Shown piece after piece: positions 45,063 through 54,796 of a stretch of 64,000 bases of DNA. The DNA is from an uncultured Alistipes sp. Lineage in GTDB: Bacteria; Bacteroidota; Bacteroidia; Bacteroidales; Rikenellaceae. The notes beneath the pieces were generated by a model. It was not told the DNA's origin and ran no database searches. It saw only the letters and a list, made by a program, of their open reading frames with translations. Location: positions 102,577 through 166,576 of the forward strand of contig CAJTYA010000003.1 of NCBI GenBank assembly GCA_910583985.1, given 5' to 3'. The number at the start of each line of letters is the position of its first letter. Positions within the stretch are counted from its first letter, which is position 1. The translations under genes and the position numbers were made by a program.

Positions 45063-45769
45063 CCTGTCGTCTTGAGAACGAACCGGGCCATGACGGAGTG
45101 TTCGATCTTGGTCTTTTCGAATTCTAGCGCGGGGCCCGATTCTTCGACGCCCGCGGCGGCATCCATCGTCATGGCGCTTTTGGTCATCAGAACATTGGCG
45201 TAGGGACGCATGTTGAATCCGTAGTCCTGAATGTAGATGGCCCACTGGGCTTCCTGCCCGATGGCCTCGGCCAACACCTGCGCGTTCTTCTGGGCCGCTT
45301 GGATCGCCTTGACGCGTATTTCCCGGCGCAGTTCTTCGATGTTCGATATGTCGGTCTTCTCGATGTTCACGTCCGATATGCCGGCCTTCTGCAAGGCTTC
45401 GAACGCTTGGCCGAGCTGGGCGGCGCTGTTGACTTCGAGCTGGTAGGCCTTGGTCGACAAAATGGCGTTCTTGCGCAGGAAATACGTTTGCAGATCGCTC
45501 GACATGTCCTGTACGGAGAGTTGCTTTTCGAGGTCGATGCCGATGGACTTGAGCTGCTTGAACATCTCCTTTTCCTGCTGTTCGACCGAGACTTTCCCCT
45601 TGTTGTCCTTTTCGTTGATGACGATGCGCAGATAGATGCGGTCGGGGACCACTTCCATTTCCGCCCTGCCCGTCACTTCGATATAGGGCTCGTCGATGAA
45701 GTTCTTTTCCTGTGCCGCCAGCGTGAGGGCGAACAACGACGCCGCGAACAATGCCAATAGTCTTTTCAT
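45044..45769 (-). CDS. SIMPL-domain (DUF541) periplasmic protein
   Basis: 241 residues with a signal peptide (about 1-19, ending LTLAAQ). The SIMPL/YggE-type domain covers the rest (YIEVTGRAEMEVVPDRIYLRIVINE...). Proteins of this family form oligomeric rings and are linked to oxidative stress or cell-surface functions, without a defined activity. It starts 19 bp after rlmD and overlaps mnmD by 19 bp. Confidence 0.85.
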   Translation of the reverse strand: MKRLLALFAASLFALTLAAQEKNFIDEPYIEVTGRAEMEVVPDRIYLRIVINEKDNKGKVSVEQQEKEMFKQLKSIGIDLEKQLSVQDMSSDLQTYFLRKNAILSTKAYQLEVNSAAQLGQAFEALQKAGISDVNIEKTDISNIEELRREIRVKAIQAAQKNAQVLAEAIGQEAQWAIYIQDYGFNMRPYANVLMTKSAMTMDAAAGVEESGPALEFEKTKIEHSVMARFVLKTTGWSGRK

Positions 45770-45788
45770 GGTGCGAAATTTTTCGGTT

Positions 45789-47237
45789 TTATGCCTGTAA
45801 GATGTTTTCCGTGTCGGATACGTTGCTTCTGCGCATCAATTGTACCACGTTTTCGACGTGGTGGGTATGCGGGAACATATCGACGGGGCGAATGCGGGTC
45901 ACCCGGTAGGCAGCATTCAGCAGCGCGATGTCGCGGGCCTGCGTGGCGGGGTTGCAACTGACGTAGACGATGCGCGAGGGAGCGGCGCGGAGCAGGGTCC
46001 GTATCACGTCTTCGTGCACGCCGGCCCGCGGCGGGTCGAGGATCACGACGTCCGGACGTCCGTTCGCGGCGACGAACTCCCCGTCGAGTACGTCCTTCAT
46101 GTCGCCGGCGTAGAAGACGGTGTTGGCGATGCCGTTGATTTCCGAATTGATCTTCGCGTCCTCGATGGCTTCGGGGACGTATTCCACGCCGACCGCTTTC
46201 CGGCACCGTCCGGCCACGAAGTTGGCGATGGTGCCCGTCCCGGTGTAGAGGTCGTAGACGATCTCGTCGCCGGTCAGCTCGGCGAACTCGCGGGCGATCT
46301 TGTAGAGCTCGTAGGCTTGAGCCGAGTTGGTCTGGTAGAACGATTTGGGTCCGATCTTGAAGCGCAGGCCCTCCATTTGTTCGTAAATGTGATCTTCCCC
46401 TGCGTAGCGGACGATGTCCAGATCGCCGATCGTGTCGTTGAGTTTGGTGTTGACGACGTACATCAGCGAGGTGATTTGCGGAAAACGGGTCGCAAGACGC
46501 TCCATCACCTTTTCGATGGCTCTGCGTTCGTCGCGTCCGAAAACGACGATCGCCATCGTCTCGCCGGTCGAGGCGGTGCGGACGATCAGGTTGCGCATCA
46601 GGCCGCTGTGCTCCCGGACGTTGTAGAACGAGTAGCCGTGGTCGAGACAGAATTCGCGCAGGTCGTTCCGGATTTCGTTCGACGGGTCGGGCTGGAGGTG
46701 GCACTTTTCGATGTCGAGCACCTTGTCGAACATGTTCGGGATGTGGAAGCCCAAGGCCGGTTCGCGGGGCGCGTCCTGCGGCAGCGAGGCAATCTCTTCG
46801 TACGTCAGATAGCGTTTGTCGCAGAAGGTGAATTCGAGCTTGTTGCGGTAGAAGAAGATTTTTTCCGATCCGACGATCGGTTCGACGGGCGGCAGTTCGA
46901 TCTTGCCGATGCGCGTCAGTTGGTCGACCACCTGCTCCTGCTTGAAGCGGAGCTGTTCGGCGTAGGGTAGGTGCTGCCATTTGCAGCCTCCGCATACGCC
47001 GTAGTGCCGGCAGACGGGGGCGGTTCTCATCGGCGATTTTTCGACGAAATCGACGATACGGCCCTCCATGAACCGCCTGCGCTTGCTGTAAATCTGTACG
47101 TTGACCACGTCGCCGGGAACGGCCATCGGCACGAAAACCACCATTTCGCCGTAATGGCCCAGCGCCTTTCCTTCGGCGGCCACGGTTTCTATTTCGAGCG
47201 CTTCGATGAGCGGATAGTTTGCTTTTTTTCTGGCCAC
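45789..47237 (-). CDS. rlmD: 23S rRNA (uracil-5-)-methyltransferase, RlmD type
   Basis: 482 residues. SAM-dependent methylation of uridine C5 in 23S rRNA (RlmCD/RumA class; the exact site varies). N-terminal TRAM domain, then an Fe-S cysteine cluster CRHYGVCGGCKW, and a Rossmann domain with VYDLYTGTGTIANF. The catalytic Cys is in YVSCNPATQARD. The GTG at 47237 is chosen as start: it gives VARKKANYPLIE, and the TACCTTTG promoter box (47259-47266) overlaps the alternative TTG start at 47261, leaving no room for it. First gene of the leftward operon. Confidence 0.92.
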   Translation of the reverse strand: MARKKANYPLIEALEIETVAAEGKALGHYGEMVVFVPMAVPGDVVNVQIYSKRRRFMEGRIVDFVEKSPMRTAPVCRHYGVCGGCKWQHLPYAEQLRFKQEQVVDQLTRIGKIELPPVEPIVGSEKIFFYRNKLEFTFCDKRYLTYEEIASLPQDAPREPALGFHIPNMFDKVLDIEKCHLQPDPSNEIRNDLREFCLDHGYSFYNVREHSGLMRNLIVRTASTGETMAIVVFGRDERRAIEKVMERLATRFPQITSLMYVVNTKLNDTIGDLDIVRYAGEDHIYEQMEGLRFKIGPKSFYQTNSAQAYELYKIAREFAELTGDEIVYDLYTGTGTIANFVAGRCRKAVGVEYVPEAIEDAKINSEINGIANTVFYAGDMKDVLDGEFVAANGRPDVVILDPPRAGVHEDVIRTLLRAAPSRIVYVSCNPATQARDIALLNAAYRVTRIRPVDMFPHTHHVENVVQLMRRSNVSDTENILQA

Positions 47238-47247
47238 TTTCTTCGGT

Positions 47248-47282
47248 TTTGTTTCGTACAAAGGTAATGATAACTATCTTTG
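47248..47282 (+). promoter_or_regulatory. Predicted promoter of the rightward MBL-fkbM-trmD-lpxB operon
   Basis: TTTG (47248-47251), 23-bp spacer, perfect -7 TATCTTTG (47275-47282). Divergent from the rlmD promoter, with which it interleaves. Confidence 0.6.
47259..47266 (-). promoter_or_regulatory. Predicted -7 element of the rlmD operon
   Basis: Minus-strand TACCTTTG, perfect. Predicted start near 47252, only about 15 nt before the GTG start. The -33 lies within the divergent promoter region and is weak. Confidence 0.55.
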
Positions 47283-47316
47283 TGTGGAATTAAACCGCAA
47301 ATAATCGCATAAATTT

Positions 47317-47982
47317 ATGATAAAGATCGGAGTCATCGTTTCGAATCCGTTTCAGGAAAATACGATCGTGCTTTCCGACGCTACGGGCGAGTGTATCATC
47401 GTCGATGCGGGCGGGTACAACGCGCAGGAAAACGCCGCCCTGTCGAAATACATTTCGGACAACGGCCTGAAGCCCGTGATGGCCGTCAATACGCACGGCC
47501 ATGTGGATCACATGCTCGGTGTCGATTACGTGAAGCGGACCTACGGTATCCCGTTCGCCATCGACGGCCGGGACGCTTTTCTGATCGAGTCGGCGCCCAC
47601 GCACGGGGCGATCTACGGATTCCGCGTCGATGCGATCCCCACCATCGACATCGACCTCAAGGGCATCGGGGAAGTGCGTTTCGGAGAGACCGCGATGTCG
47701 GTCATCGAGACGCCCGGCCATACGCCCGGCCACATCTGTCTGTACAACGCGGACGAAAAGCTGCTCATTACCGGCGATACGCTTTTCAAGGAGAGCATCG
47801 GCCGGACCGACCTGCCGGGCGGCGATTACAGTTGGATCATGCGCAGCATCCTCGACAAGCTGATGCCGCTGGGCGGCGACGTGCATTTCTATCCGGGCCA
47901 CGGTCAGGACAGCACGCTGGGCCACGAGGCGCTTTACAATCCTTTCGTGACCGAGGTGCTCGGCGGCGAAGTCAATTGTTGA
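47317..47982 (+). CDS. Metallo-beta-lactamase-fold hydrolase, glyoxalase-II-like
   Basis: 221 residues with the binuclear metal motif THGHVDH (59-65), a later ligand GHTPGH and the aspartate GDTLF, then GHGQDS. Resembles hydroxyacylglutathione-hydrolase-like enzymes (GloB subgroup) common in Bacteroidota. These organisms usually lack glutathione, so the thioester substrate is unclear. First gene of the rightward operon; 19 bp before the FkbM gene. Confidence 0.85.
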   Translation: MIKIGVIVSNPFQENTIVLSDATGECIIVDAGGYNAQENAALSKYISDNGLKPVMAVNTHGHVDHMLGVDYVKRTYGIPFAIDGRDAFLIESAPTHGAIYGFRVDAIPTIDIDLKGIGEVRFGETAMSVIETPGHTPGHICLYNADEKLLITGDTLFKESIGRTDLPGGDYSWIMRSILDKLMPLGGDVHFYPGHGQDSTLGHEALYNPFVTEVLGGEVNC

Positions 47983-48001
47983 ACCGTTCGACCGATTCGT
48001 T

Positions 48002-48781
48002 ATGGGAAAAGCAGGCGGCCTGATCCGAAGGGCGTTGTACCGCACGCTTCCGCTGAACGACTATCTCAAGGTGCTCAGCGGCGCGTATCTGTTTTGTTAC
48101 CGCACGGGTCTCATGCGCCGTGCGGCGGCGTTCGAATATCCCCGTTTTCTGCGGAACCTCGTCTTTGCGGGCGATACGGTCATCGACATCGGGGCCAATC
48201 TGGGGTATTATTCCTACGTGTTCTCCCGACTCGTCGGACCTTCCGGACGGGTGTGCGCCGTCGAACCGGTCCGACCGATACTCGACGTGCTGAGGCATAA
48301 CCTGCGCCGTTGCCGCAATGTCGAGGTGTACGAATGCGCCTTAGGCGCCGAGGAGCGGACGATCCGTATGGGCAATGCGTCGGTGAGCGAAAGCGGTTAT
48401 TTCGGTACCGGCCGCAATTTCGTGATGGACAAGCCGCTGGCAGGAATGACGATGCTCGAATTCGAGGCCGAAATGAAACGGGGCAGCCGTCTCTTCGCCG
48501 ACCTGCCGAGAATCGACGCGATCAAGTGCGACATCGAGGGCTACGAACGGATCGTCATGGCCGACATGCGGCCGCTCATCGAGAAGCATCGGCCCGTGGT
48601 GCTCGTCGAGACGGACGGCGACAACCGCTCGTTCATCGTCGGGCTGTTCGGCTCGATGGGGTATGCCGGTTATACGCTCGCGGACGGGGCGATGAAGCCC
48701 CTTTCGGCGGATGACCGCAAAGACATCGTTTTCGTTCACGCTTCGAAAAAGGAGCGTTACCGCAAATACATCCGTCCATGA
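48002..48781 (+). CDS. FkbM-family methyltransferase
   Basis: 259 residues. SAM-binding motif [20 protein letters not shown], then [12 protein letters not shown] (the acidic loop) and [16 protein letters not shown], the FkbM box. Members methylate sugars or other small substrates at hydroxyl groups, often in glycans. Located 19 bp after the MBL gene and overlapping trmD by 4 bp (ATGA). With lpxB downstream, a role in lipid A or cell-surface glycan decoration is conceivable but unproven. Confidence 0.85.
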   Translation: MGKAGGLIRRALYRTLPLNDYLKVLSGAYLFCYRTGLMRRAAAFEYPRFLRNLVFAGDTVIDIGANLGYYSYVFSRLVGPSGRVCAVEPVRPILDVLRHNLRRCRNVEVYECALGAEERTIRMGNASVSESGYFGTGRNFVMDKPLAGMTMLEFEAEMKRGSRLFADLPRIDAIKCDIEGYERIVMADMRPLIEKHRPVVLVETDGDNRSFIVGLFGSMGYAGYTLADGAMKPLSADDRKDIVFVHASKKERYRKYIRP

Positions 48782-49461
48782 GAATCGATATTCTGACCGT
48801 CGTCCCCGAACTGTTGCAGAGTCCGCTCAACGAGTCGATCCTGAAAAGGGCCCAACGTAAAGGTTTGGTCGAGATCGTCGTGCATAACATACGGGATTAT
48901 ACGACCGATAAACATCGTCAGGTGGACGACTATCCGTTCGGCGGCGAAGCCGGCATGGTGATGAAACCTGAACCCGTGTTCCGCTGCATCGAACATTTGC
49001 AGTCGGAGCGCACCTACGACGAGATCATCTATACCTCGCCCGACGGCATCCGCTACGACCAGCACGAAGCCAACCGGCTCTCGACGCTCGAAAACATCGT
49101 CATTCTGTGCGGGCACTACAAGGGGATCGACTACCGCATCCGCGAACACTTGATAACGAGGGAGATTTCCATCGGCGACTATGTGCTCACGGGCGGCGAA
49201 CTGGCGGCGGCCATCATCGCCGACAGCGTGGTGCGTGTCGTGCCCGGAGCCATCGGCGACGAGAGTTCCGCGCTGACCGACAGCTTTCAGGACAACCTGC
49301 TGGCCCCGCCGGTCTATACCCGCCCGGCCGATTTCCGGGGGTGGAAGGTGCCCGACGTGCTGTTGTCGGGAAATTTCGCCGAGATCGCCCGTTGGCAGGA
49401 GCAGCAGGCTTTCGAGCGGACCGAACGGTTGAGACCCGATCTGCTCGAAGATAAACGATAA
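48778..49461 (+). CDS. trmD: tRNA (guanine-N1)-methyltransferase
   Basis: 227 residues. Makes m1G37 next to the anticodon, preventing frameshifts. SPOUT-family knot signatures: [51 protein letters not shown]. Complete and typical in length. Often found beside rimM and rplS, but here placed in an operon with FkbM and lpxB. Confidence 0.96.
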   Translation: MRIDILTVVPELLQSPLNESILKRAQRKGLVEIVVHNIRDYTTDKHRQVDDYPFGGEAGMVMKPEPVFRCIEHLQSERTYDEIIYTSPDGIRYDQHEANRLSTLENIVILCGHYKGIDYRIREHLITREISIGDYVLTGGELAAAIIADSVVRVVPGAIGDESSALTDSFQDNLLAPPVYTRPADFRGWKVPDVLLSGNFAEIARWQEQQAFERTERLRPDLLEDKR

Positions 49462-49491
49462 GTCGATGTAACGACCGATTATTCTTTGACT

Positions 49492-50628
49492 ATGAGATAT
49501 TACCTGATAGCCGGAGAGGCTTCCGGCGACCTGCACGGCGCCAATTTGATGAAGGGTTTGGTCACAGCCGATCCGCAGGCCCGCTTCCGTTTCTGGGGCG
49601 GCGACAAGATGGCGGCCGTGGGCGGAGAGGACAATCTGGCGATGCACTACAAAAAAGCGTCGTTCATGGGTTTCACGGAAGTGCTGAAGAACCTGCGGAC
49701 GATCTTCTCGCAGATCGACGCCTGTAAAAAGGACATCGCGGCGTGGAAGCCCGACGTGTTGATCCTTATCGACTACGCCGGTTTCAACCTCCGCATCGCG
49801 CGTTTCGGCAAGGAGAGCGGCATTCCTACCTACTACTATATCGCCCCGAAGGTGTGGGCGTGGAAAGAGTCGAGGGTCAAGAAGATCCGCAAGTACGTGG
49901 ACCGGCTTTTCGTCATCTTCCCTTTCGAGCCGGACTATTTCCGCCGTCACGGTATCGAGGCTGTCTACGAGGGCAATCCGCTCACGGACGCCATCACCGA
50001 ACGCCGGGCGTCGCTGCCTTCGCAGGAGGCGTTCCGCAAGACCTGCGGACTCGACGGGCGGCCGCTCATCGCGCTGCTGGCCGGCAGCCGGCGTTCCGAA
50101 ATCGGGTACAACCTGCCGTTCATGGTCGAGCTCTCGAAACGCTTTCCGCAGTACCAGTTCGTCGTGGCGGGCGTACCGTGGCTCGAAAAGGCGCTCTACG
50201 ACAAATATCTGGAGGGGAGCGACGTGCGCTGGGTGTGCGACCGGACGTACGAATTGCTCGCCTGCAGCCGGGGCGCCGTCGTCACGTCCGGAACGGCCAC
50301 GCTCGAAACCGCCCTGCTGGGGGTGCCGGAGGTGGTCTGCTACCGCCGCGACTGGCCGTCGATGCTCATCGGGAAGATGTTTTTGCGCACGAAGTTCGTC
50401 TCGCTCGTCAATCTGGTACTCGACCGCGAATGCGTGCGCGAGCTGTTGCAGCATCACATGACGATGGCCAATGCCTCGGCCCAGTTGCAGGCGATTCTGC
50501 CCGGCGGAGCCGAACACGAACGCATCATGGCCGACTACGCCGAATTGCGGCGGCTCATCGGCGAGGCCGGGGTGTCGGCTCGTTTCGCCGCACGGATGGT
50601 CGAATCGCTCAAAAAGGACCTGAAATGA
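49492..50628 (+). CDS. lpxB: Lipid-A-disaccharide synthase
   Basis: 378 residues. GT-B glycosyltransferase that joins UDP-2,3-diacylglucosamine and lipid X in lipid A synthesis at the inner membrane. Begins MRYYLIAGEASGDLHGANLM, with YYIAPKVWAWKESRVKKI in the middle and ALLAGSRRSEIGYNLP further on. The ATG at 49492 is preferred to the TTG at 49486. 30 bp after trmD and overlapping the FAH-family gene by 4 bp. Evidence for a Gram-negative envelope. Confidence 0.95.
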   Translation: MRYYLIAGEASGDLHGANLMKGLVTADPQARFRFWGGDKMAAVGGEDNLAMHYKKASFMGFTEVLKNLRTIFSQIDACKKDIAAWKPDVLILIDYAGFNLRIARFGKESGIPTYYYIAPKVWAWKESRVKKIRKYVDRLFVIFPFEPDYFRRHGIEAVYEGNPLTDAITERRASLPSQEAFRKTCGLDGRPLIALLAGSRRSEIGYNLPFMVELSKRFPQYQFVVAGVPWLEKALYDKYLEGSDVRWVCDRTYELLACSRGAVVTSGTATLETALLGVPEVVCYRRDWPSMLIGKMFLRTKFVSLVNLVLDRECVRELLQHHMTMANASAQLQAILPGGAEHERIMADYAELRRLIGEAGVSARFAARMVESLKKDLK

Positions 50629-51248
50629 AAATCATCTGCATCGGCCGCAACTATGCCGAACATATCGCCGAGCTGGACCATACGCGCGACGTGCCCCGTT
50701 CGCCCCAGTTTTTTCTGAAGCCCGATACGGCTTTGCTGCGCAACAACGATCCGTTCTACGTGCCCGATTTCAGCCGGGAGGTGCACTACGAAACCGAATT
50801 AGTGCTGAAAATCGACCGGGTGGGCCGTTGCATCGAGGAACGTTTCGCGCACCGCTATTACCACGAGGTGGGGTTAGGCATCGACTTCACGGCCCGCGAC
50901 CTGCAACGGGAGTGCATCGCACGGGGACTGCCGTGGGAAATATGCAAGGGGTTCGACCATTCGGCGGCCCTGTCGCCCTGTTTCGTGCCGCTGGACGAAC
51001 TGGGCGGCGACGTGCGGAAACTGCATTTCGACATGTCGCTTAACGACGAGGTGCGTCAGCGGGGCGATACGGCGGACATGATCTTCGCTCCGGACCGGAT
51101 CGTCTCTTACGTCTCTCGGTTCATTACGCTCAAGATCGGCGATCTGATCTTCACCGGTACGCCGGTCGGCGTGGGACCGGTGCGGCCCGGCGACCGGCTG
51201 CGGGCGACGCTCGAAGGGCGGACGATGCTCGATTTCGATATTCGGTAG
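50625..51248 (+). CDS. Fumarylacetoacetate-hydrolase-family protein
   Basis: 207 residues. Begins MKIICIGRNYAEHIAELDH; metal ligands in EVHYETELVLKI and the FAH core GIDFTARDLQREC, MSLNDEVRQRGDTADMIF and DLIFTGTPVGVGPVRPGD are present. Members hydrolyse or decarboxylate oxo-acids such as acylpyruvates, fumarylpyruvate or oxaloacetate; the substrate here is unknown. Shares an ATGA overlap with lpxB. Confidence 0.9.
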   Translation: MKIICIGRNYAEHIAELDHTRDVPRSPQFFLKPDTALLRNNDPFYVPDFSREVHYETELVLKIDRVGRCIEERFAHRYYHEVGLGIDFTARDLQRECIARGLPWEICKGFDHSAALSPCFVPLDELGGDVRKLHFDMSLNDEVRQRGDTADMIFAPDRIVSYVSRFITLKIGDLIFTGTPVGVGPVRPGDRLRATLEGRTMLDFDIR

Positions 51249-51523
51249 CGACCGGAGGCGATGTTGCTTCGGGATCGCCCTCAGGGAAATACTCTGTCGA
51301 CGGGGATTGCACCGCAACACGATCAGCGGACTCCCGCAATGCGACGGAAAAAGTGTCGGATATGCCGGGGGCGTCGCGGCGGAGAGCCTTTCCTTCGGGA
51401 TGCACTGCGGAAAAGGGAAACGGGATGCGTTCCTGTGGAATGCGCAACGAAAGGCGCACCCGGAGTGCTGGAAAATTACGATATGCCCCTTGGGGCGAAA
51501 TGAAGAAATAGGACTGTCGAACG
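51249..51523. other. Interval between FAH-family and maf genes
   Basis: 275 bp with no gene. No promoter element recognised in front of maf. Confidence 0.35.
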
Positions 51524-52120
51524 ATGTTTTTGATCGAGAAACTGAAAGATTACCGGCTGATTCTCGCCAGCCGCTCGCCCCGCCGCCGGCAACTGCTTGC
51601 GGACTGCGGGCTGGATTTCACGCTGGCCTGCGACTACGAGGCCGAAGAACGCTATCCGGCCGACCTCGCTCCGGAGAGCGTGCCCGTGTTCCTGTCCGAA
51701 CTCAAGTCCGAGGCTTATCCCCGGCCGCTCGCCGCGGGCGAAATTCTCATTACGGCCGACACGGTGGTCGTGGCCGCCGGACGGATTCTCGGCAAGCCTT
51801 CGGGGCGCGACGAGGCCGTGTCGATGCTGCGCCTGTTGTCGGGACGCACGCACAGCGTCGTCACCGGCGTGACGTTGCGCGACGCCTCCCGCCGGAAATC
51901 GTTCGACAGCCGGACCGCCGTGACGTTCCGCACGTTGTCCGAAGAGGAGATCGCCTATTACGTGGACCGTTACCGGCCTTACGACAAGGCCGGTTCCTAC
52001 GGCATTCAGGAATGGATCGGCTATGTGGCCATCGAACGCATCGAAGGCTCGTTCTACAACGTGATGGGCCTGCCGGTCCAGAAACTTTATACCGCACTTA
52101 ACGATTTTACCGAACGATAG
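51524..52120 (+). CDS. maf: Maf/HAM1-type nucleotide pyrophosphatase
   Basis: 198 residues. Hydrolyses non-canonical or modified nucleoside triphosphates (dTTP/UTP, pseudo-UTP or m7GTP in relatives) to monophosphates. Signature LILASRSPRRRQLLADCG near the start, the catalytic Asp in ITADTVV and GKPSGRDEA, and GSYGIQEWIGYVAIERIEGSFYNVMGLP at the C-terminus. YafH/YhdE-type (Q-E-x-x-G) class. Stops directly at the start of the S46 peptidase gene. Confidence 0.92.
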   Translation: MFLIEKLKDYRLILASRSPRRRQLLADCGLDFTLACDYEAEERYPADLAPESVPVFLSELKSEAYPRPLAAGEILITADTVVVAAGRILGKPSGRDEAVSMLRLLSGRTHSVVTGVTLRDASRRKSFDSRTAVTFRTLSEEEIAYYVDRYRPYDKAGSYGIQEWIGYVAIERIEGSFYNVMGLPVQKLYTALNDFTER

Positions 52121-54214
52121 ATGAAAAAGCTCGTTTTACTTCTTTTGGCGGCGCTCCTGTCCGCCCCGCAGCTTCGGGCCGACAAGGGCATGTGGCTGCC
52201 CTCGTTGATCGGCTCGCGGATCAAGGACATGAAGGCCAAAGGCTTCCGCCTGACGGCCGAGGATATTTACAGCATCAACGAGGCCTCGCTCAAAGACGCC
52301 GTCGTGCTGTTCAACGGCGGATGCACCGGCGAATTGATTTCGGACGAGGGCCTTTTGCTGACCAACCACCACTGCGGCTATTCGGCCATCCAGTCGCACA
52401 GCAGCGTCGAGCACGATTACCTCACGCACGGCTTCTGGGCGATGAACCGGCAGGAGGAGCTGCCCAATCCGAAACTTTACGTGTCGTTTCTGGTGCGCAT
52501 GGACGATGTGACGGACCGTGTGCTGAAGGGCGTGAGGGACGATCTTCCGGTCGGCAAACGGGACGAGAAGATCCGCTCCAACATCGACGGCATAATCGCC
52601 GAGGCTACGCGGGGAACCCGTTACGAGGCCGATGTGGAGTCGTTCTTCTACGGCAACCAGTATTTTCTGTTCGTATACGAGAATTTCACCGACGTGCGTC
52701 TGGTGGGCGCTCCTCCCTCCTCGGTGGGCAAGTTCGGCGGCGACACCGACAACTGGATGTGGCCGCGGCACACGGGCGACTTCTCGCTGTTCCGCATCTA
52801 TGCCGACCGTGACAACCGGCCGGCCGACTATTCGCCCGACAACGTGCCCTACCGGCCCCGCCGTTCGCTCGCGATTTCGACCGAAGGGCTCAAAGAGGGC
52901 GACTTTACGTTCATCTACGGCTTTCCCGGCACGACGAAACAGTACATTCTCTCGGACGAGGTCGATTACATCCTCAACCGGAGCAATCCGCACAAGATCG
53001 GCCTGCGGACGATGCGGCTCGATGTCATGAGCGAGGAGCAGGCCAAGAGCGTCGCCACGCGGATTCAGTACGCCTCGAAACACGCGGGCGTGGCCAACGC
53101 ATGGAAAAAATGGCAGGGCGAAAGCAAAGGGCTCGCCCGCCTCGGTACGCTCGAAAACAAGCGCGAGGCCGAACGCCGCTTCCAACAGTGGGCCGACGCG
53201 CATCCCGCCTATGCCGACGTGTTGCCGCAGATGCACGGACTCTATGCCGAACTGGCGCCTTATGCCTTCGCCCGCGATTACTATGCGGAGGCCTACGGAG
53301 CCGTCGAGCTGACGCGTTTCGCTTCGCGCCTCGTTCGGGCCGGGGCCGGACAGCGCGAGGCGATGGCCCGCGAGTTCTATAAGGACTATTCGCCTGTGAT
53401 CGACGCCCGTATCGCGAAGAAGACGTGGGGCGAGTACCTGAGGAACGTTCCGCAGGAATTCTTGCCCGAAGCGTTCGCGCAGGCCGTGGACGAAGCCGGT
53501 GGAGTGGACGCTGCCGTGGAGAAACTTTTCGCCGAAAGCCGCCTGACGGATTCGGTGCGGTTCGCGGCGTGGCTGTCGCTCGACGAGGCTTCGCGGCAGG
53601 CGGCCCTCGAAGCCGATCCGGCCGTGGCGATGGCCGCTGCGTTCGACGGGGTGTATCTGGAACGTATCGCGGGGCCTTACCGCGACCTCAATGCGCGCAT
53701 CGCGGCTCTGTACCGGATCTATATGCGCGGATTGATGGAGATGGAGCCCGATGCCGTGTTCTATCCCGACGCCAATCTGACGCTTCGCGTTTCCTACGGC
53801 CGCATGGAGGGGTACAAACCGTTGGACGGCGTCTATTATACGCCGCAGACGACGCTCGAAGGGATCATGGAGAAGGACAACCCCGACATTTACGACTACG
53901 ACATTCCCCAGCGTCTGCGCGAGCTGTACGCCCGCAAGGACTTCGGCCGCTGGGCCGTGGACGGAACCGTTCCCGTAGCGTTCCTCGCCACGAATCACAC
54001 CACGGGCGGCAACTCCGGCAGTCCCGTGCTCAACGGACGGGGCGAACTGGTGGGACTGAATTTCGACCGCACGTGGGAAAGCACGATGAGCGACATCGAG
54101 TTCGACCCGGCCAAATGCCGCAACATCGCGGTCGACATCCGGTATGTGCTGTTCCTTATCGACAAGGTCGGCGGAGCCGGCTATCTGCTCGACGAAATGC
54201 GGTTCGCACGGTAA
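52121..54214 (+). CDS. S46-family dipeptidyl peptidase, DPP11-type
   Basis: 697 residues with a signal peptide (about 1-20). Periplasmic serine exopeptidase that removes N-terminal dipeptides, important for peptide use by asaccharolytic gut and oral Bacteroidota. The catalytic His is in LTNHHCGYSA (83/84) and the Ser is Ser632 in TGGNSGSPVLNGRGELVGLNFDR. Arg650, 18 residues after Ser632, matches Arg673 of Porphyromonas gingivalis DPP11, which selects Asp/Glu at P1; DPP7 has Gly there. Starts immediately after maf and is followed by a terminator. Confidence 0.93.
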   Translation: MKKLVLLLLAALLSAPQLRADKGMWLPSLIGSRIKDMKAKGFRLTAEDIYSINEASLKDAVVLFNGGCTGELISDEGLLLTNHHCGYSAIQSHSSVEHDYLTHGFWAMNRQEELPNPKLYVSFLVRMDDVTDRVLKGVRDDLPVGKRDEKIRSNIDGIIAEATRGTRYEADVESFFYGNQYFLFVYENFTDVRLVGAPPSSVGKFGGDTDNWMWPRHTGDFSLFRIYADRDNRPADYSPDNVPYRPRRSLAISTEGLKEGDFTFIYGFPGTTKQYILSDEVDYILNRSNPHKIGLRTMRLDVMSEEQAKSVATRIQYASKHAGVANAWKKWQGESKGLARLGTLENKREAERRFQQWADAHPAYADVLPQMHGLYAELAPYAFARDYYAEAYGAVELTRFASRLVRAGAGQREAMAREFYKDYSPVIDARIAKKTWGEYLRNVPQEFLPEAFAQAVDEAGGVDAAVEKLFAESRLTDSVRFAAWLSLDEASRQAALEADPAVAMAAAFDGVYLERIAGPYRDLNARIAALYRIYMRGLMEMEPDAVFYPDANLTLRVSYGRMEGYKPLDGVYYTPQTTLEGIMEKDNPDIYDYDIPQRLRELYARKDFGRWAVDGTVPVAFLATNHTTGGNSGSPVLNGRGELVGLNFDRTWESTMSDIEFDPAKCRNIAVDIRYVLFLIDKVGGAGYLLDEMRFAR

Positions 54215-54318
54215 GCTCGACGAGGGCGGACGGCCTTCGGGCGGGAGGCTGCCGTGTGCCGGCATCTCTCGCCCCGACGGGGAGAATCGTTCCGACAGCC
54301 GCCCGATGGATTCCGATA

Positions 54319-54363
54319 AGAGGCCGTCTCCGACACGTTCGGGGACGGCCTCTCGTATTTTTT
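54319..54363 (+). terminator. Intrinsic terminator of the S46 peptidase gene
   Basis: Fifteen-pair stem with one wobble (54319-54333 with 54339-54353), 5-nt loop and T-run 54358-54363, about 105 bp past the stop. Confidence 0.75.
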
Positions 54364-54796
54364 CGATGCGAGTCTGGATTTTCGTGGGATGCGGACGGTT
54401 TCCTGTTTCCTGTTTCCGATTCCCGGAAAAGGGGTAGGGCTGCCGTGCGGCTTTTCGTGAACGGTACGTCGGGGTACGGCTTTGCCGTTTCGGGACCTGC
54501 GGACAGGAAAGGGGAATATCCGTCGGGCGGATCTTGTGTGTCCTCTCGCCGAAATCTTGTCGTTTTCAAAGTCTTCTGCTTCCTCGCTCCGACAGGTCCG
54601 GTGCAAGGAGCCGACGGATCGCCGCCCGCTCTTTGGCTGGGATGCCGGGGACGGGCGCACGACGGATGCACAGCGGACGGGACGGTATCTTTCCGGGACA
54701 TACCGCCGGTCCTTATTTTCGAAAGGAGCGAGACGATGAAGCCGCGGCGAAAGGCGTGGCCTGTCAAAGATTTTCGTGCCGGAACCGCGGCTGCGG

